The notes below the pieces were generated by a model. It ran no database searches. It worked only from the letters and a program-made list of their open reading frames with translations, and was not told the origin of the DNA. 6,153 nt of DNA, taken from contig JACCYX010000401.1 of NCBI GenBank assembly GCA_013696265.1, positions 1 through 6,153 of the forward strand, given 5' to 3'. The stretch is from Chloroflexia bacterium (GTDB lineage: Bacteria; Chloroflexota; Chloroflexia; Thermomicrobiales; UBA6265). The translations under genes and the position numbers were made by a program. Shown piece by piece: positions 5,714 to 6,153 of the stretch. The number at the start of each line of letters is the position of its first letter. Within the stretch, counting starts at the first letter, position 1.

Positions 5714-5740
5714 CCATCATGAGATTCGGGCAAGGTGAAA

Positions 5741-5761
5741 CCGCATCCCGCGGGGATGGGG
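5741..5761 (-). terminator. hairpin behind gcvPA, probable terminator
   Basis: CATCCC (5744-5749) pairs with GGGATG (5753-5758) around loop GCG. After one G-G mismatch, CC/GG extends the stem at 5741-5742/5760-5761. It lies 17 bases past the gcvPA stop and before the der promoter. On the minus strand a short TTTC follows, which is a weak U-run. Confidence 0.5.
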
Positions 5762-5777
5762 CTCCGTCCTTGATCTT

Positions 5778-6153
5778 TCAGCCAGGTGAAGTGGCCGCCA
5801 CCGCGACCAGGCGATCGATGCTGGCCTTCGTATTCAACTCGGTGGCGGCCAGCAGCAGGTGATTCCCGAGCGACTCGTCGTCGCGGCCGAGATCGTAGCC
5901 GCCGATGATCCCTTCTTCAAGCAGCCGGTCGTTCAGGGCGCTGGCGGCGCCAGGCGTCTGTACCGTGAACTCGTTGAAGAATGGGGCGTCGTACGCGAGT
6001 TCGAGGCCGTCGATTCCGGTGAGCTGGTCGGCGAGGTAGTGTGCGTTCTGGTAGGAGGCGCGCGCAACCTCCCGGAATCCCTCTGGACCGAGCGTCGCCA
6101 TGTGCACGGTTGCCGCCGTCGCCATCAGCCCCTGGTTGGTGCAAATGTTGCTG
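5778..6153 (-). CDS. gcvPA: glycine dehydrogenase (decarboxylating) subunit 1, C-terminal part
   Basis: GcvPA is the N-terminal-half chain of the split P-protein of the glycine cleavage system, which decarboxylates glycine and loads the aminomethyl group onto lipoyl-GcvH. The visible 125 residues run in frame from the window edge (first whole codon 6150-6152) to TGA 5778-5780. The first is the hallmark SNICTNQGLMA, followed by LGPEGFREVA, ELAYDAPFFNEFTVQTPG, LLEEGIIGGYDLG and LLLAATELNTKASIDRLV, all typical of the GcvPA C-terminus. The upstream two thirds lie outside the window. The ATG at 6125 is internal, not the start. The stop falls where the split form ends, so this is not a fused GcvP, which would continue into the PLP-lysine half. 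That half (GcvPB) does not follow; der does, 184 bases on. Confidence 0.94.
   Translation of the reverse strand, partial: SNICTNQGLMATAATVHMATLGPEGFREVARASYQNAHYLADQLTGIDGLELAYDAPFFNEFTVQTPGAASALNDRLLEEGIIGGYDLGRDDESLGNHLLLAATELNTKASIDRLVAVAATSPG

Overview
This is an ordinary chromosomal housekeeping segment with high GC content (low to mid 60s percent by eye). It probably comes from a member of the Chloroflexota, perhaps near Thermomicrobia/Sphaerobacter. That placement is inference. It rests on the split glycine decarboxylase (a separate GcvPA chain), the der-plsY gene pair, GTG starts with clear Shine-Dalgarno sequences, and the general look of the proteins. No phage, transposon, CRISPR array or defence/toxin locus is visible.

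Layout. The left end (1-424) is an RNA region. The window opens inside what looks like a 6S RNA (about 1-151), whose two ends fold onto each other. It is followed by a near-perfect 17-bp palindrome, a candidate promoter and a complete tRNA gene with a CAU anticodon (248-322). Next, on the plus strand, come rsfS (ribosomal silencing factor, 425-808) and a 60-residue membrane miniprotein (902-1084). These converge on glyA (serine hydroxymethyltransferase, minus strand, 1179-2447) across a strong hairpin that probably terminates both sides. glyA and galE (UDP-glucose 4-epimerase, plus strand, start 2619) diverge from a 171-bp region holding an 8-bp inverted repeat. galE ends 9 bp from the end of plsY (minus strand). 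plsY (glycerol-3-phosphate acyltransferase) lies directly behind der (EngA GTPase) in a translationally coupled der-plsY unit with a recognisable extended -10 promoter. The right end holds the C-terminal third of gcvPA (minus strand), with a probable terminator behind it.

How the genes relate. Several serve translation and ribosome biology: the CAU tRNA, RsfS (blocks subunit joining in starvation), Der (50S maturation) and, if the call is right, 6S RNA (holds RNA polymerase in stationary phase). GlyA and GcvPA are the two arms of glycine/one-carbon metabolism and lie about 3.3 kb apart on the same strand, but not in one operon. PlsY starts phospholipid synthesis; GalE supplies UDP-galactose for surface polysaccharide or galactose use.

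The most useful second-look items are the truncated 6S RNA candidate, the palindrome before the tRNA, the ambiguous identity of the CAU tRNA (elongator Met or Ile2), the drifted active-site motifs of GlyA, the Asn-to-Gly change in the PlsY signature, and the lack of gcvPB behind gcvPA. I did not find a new multi-gene system, and the sequence does not support claiming one.
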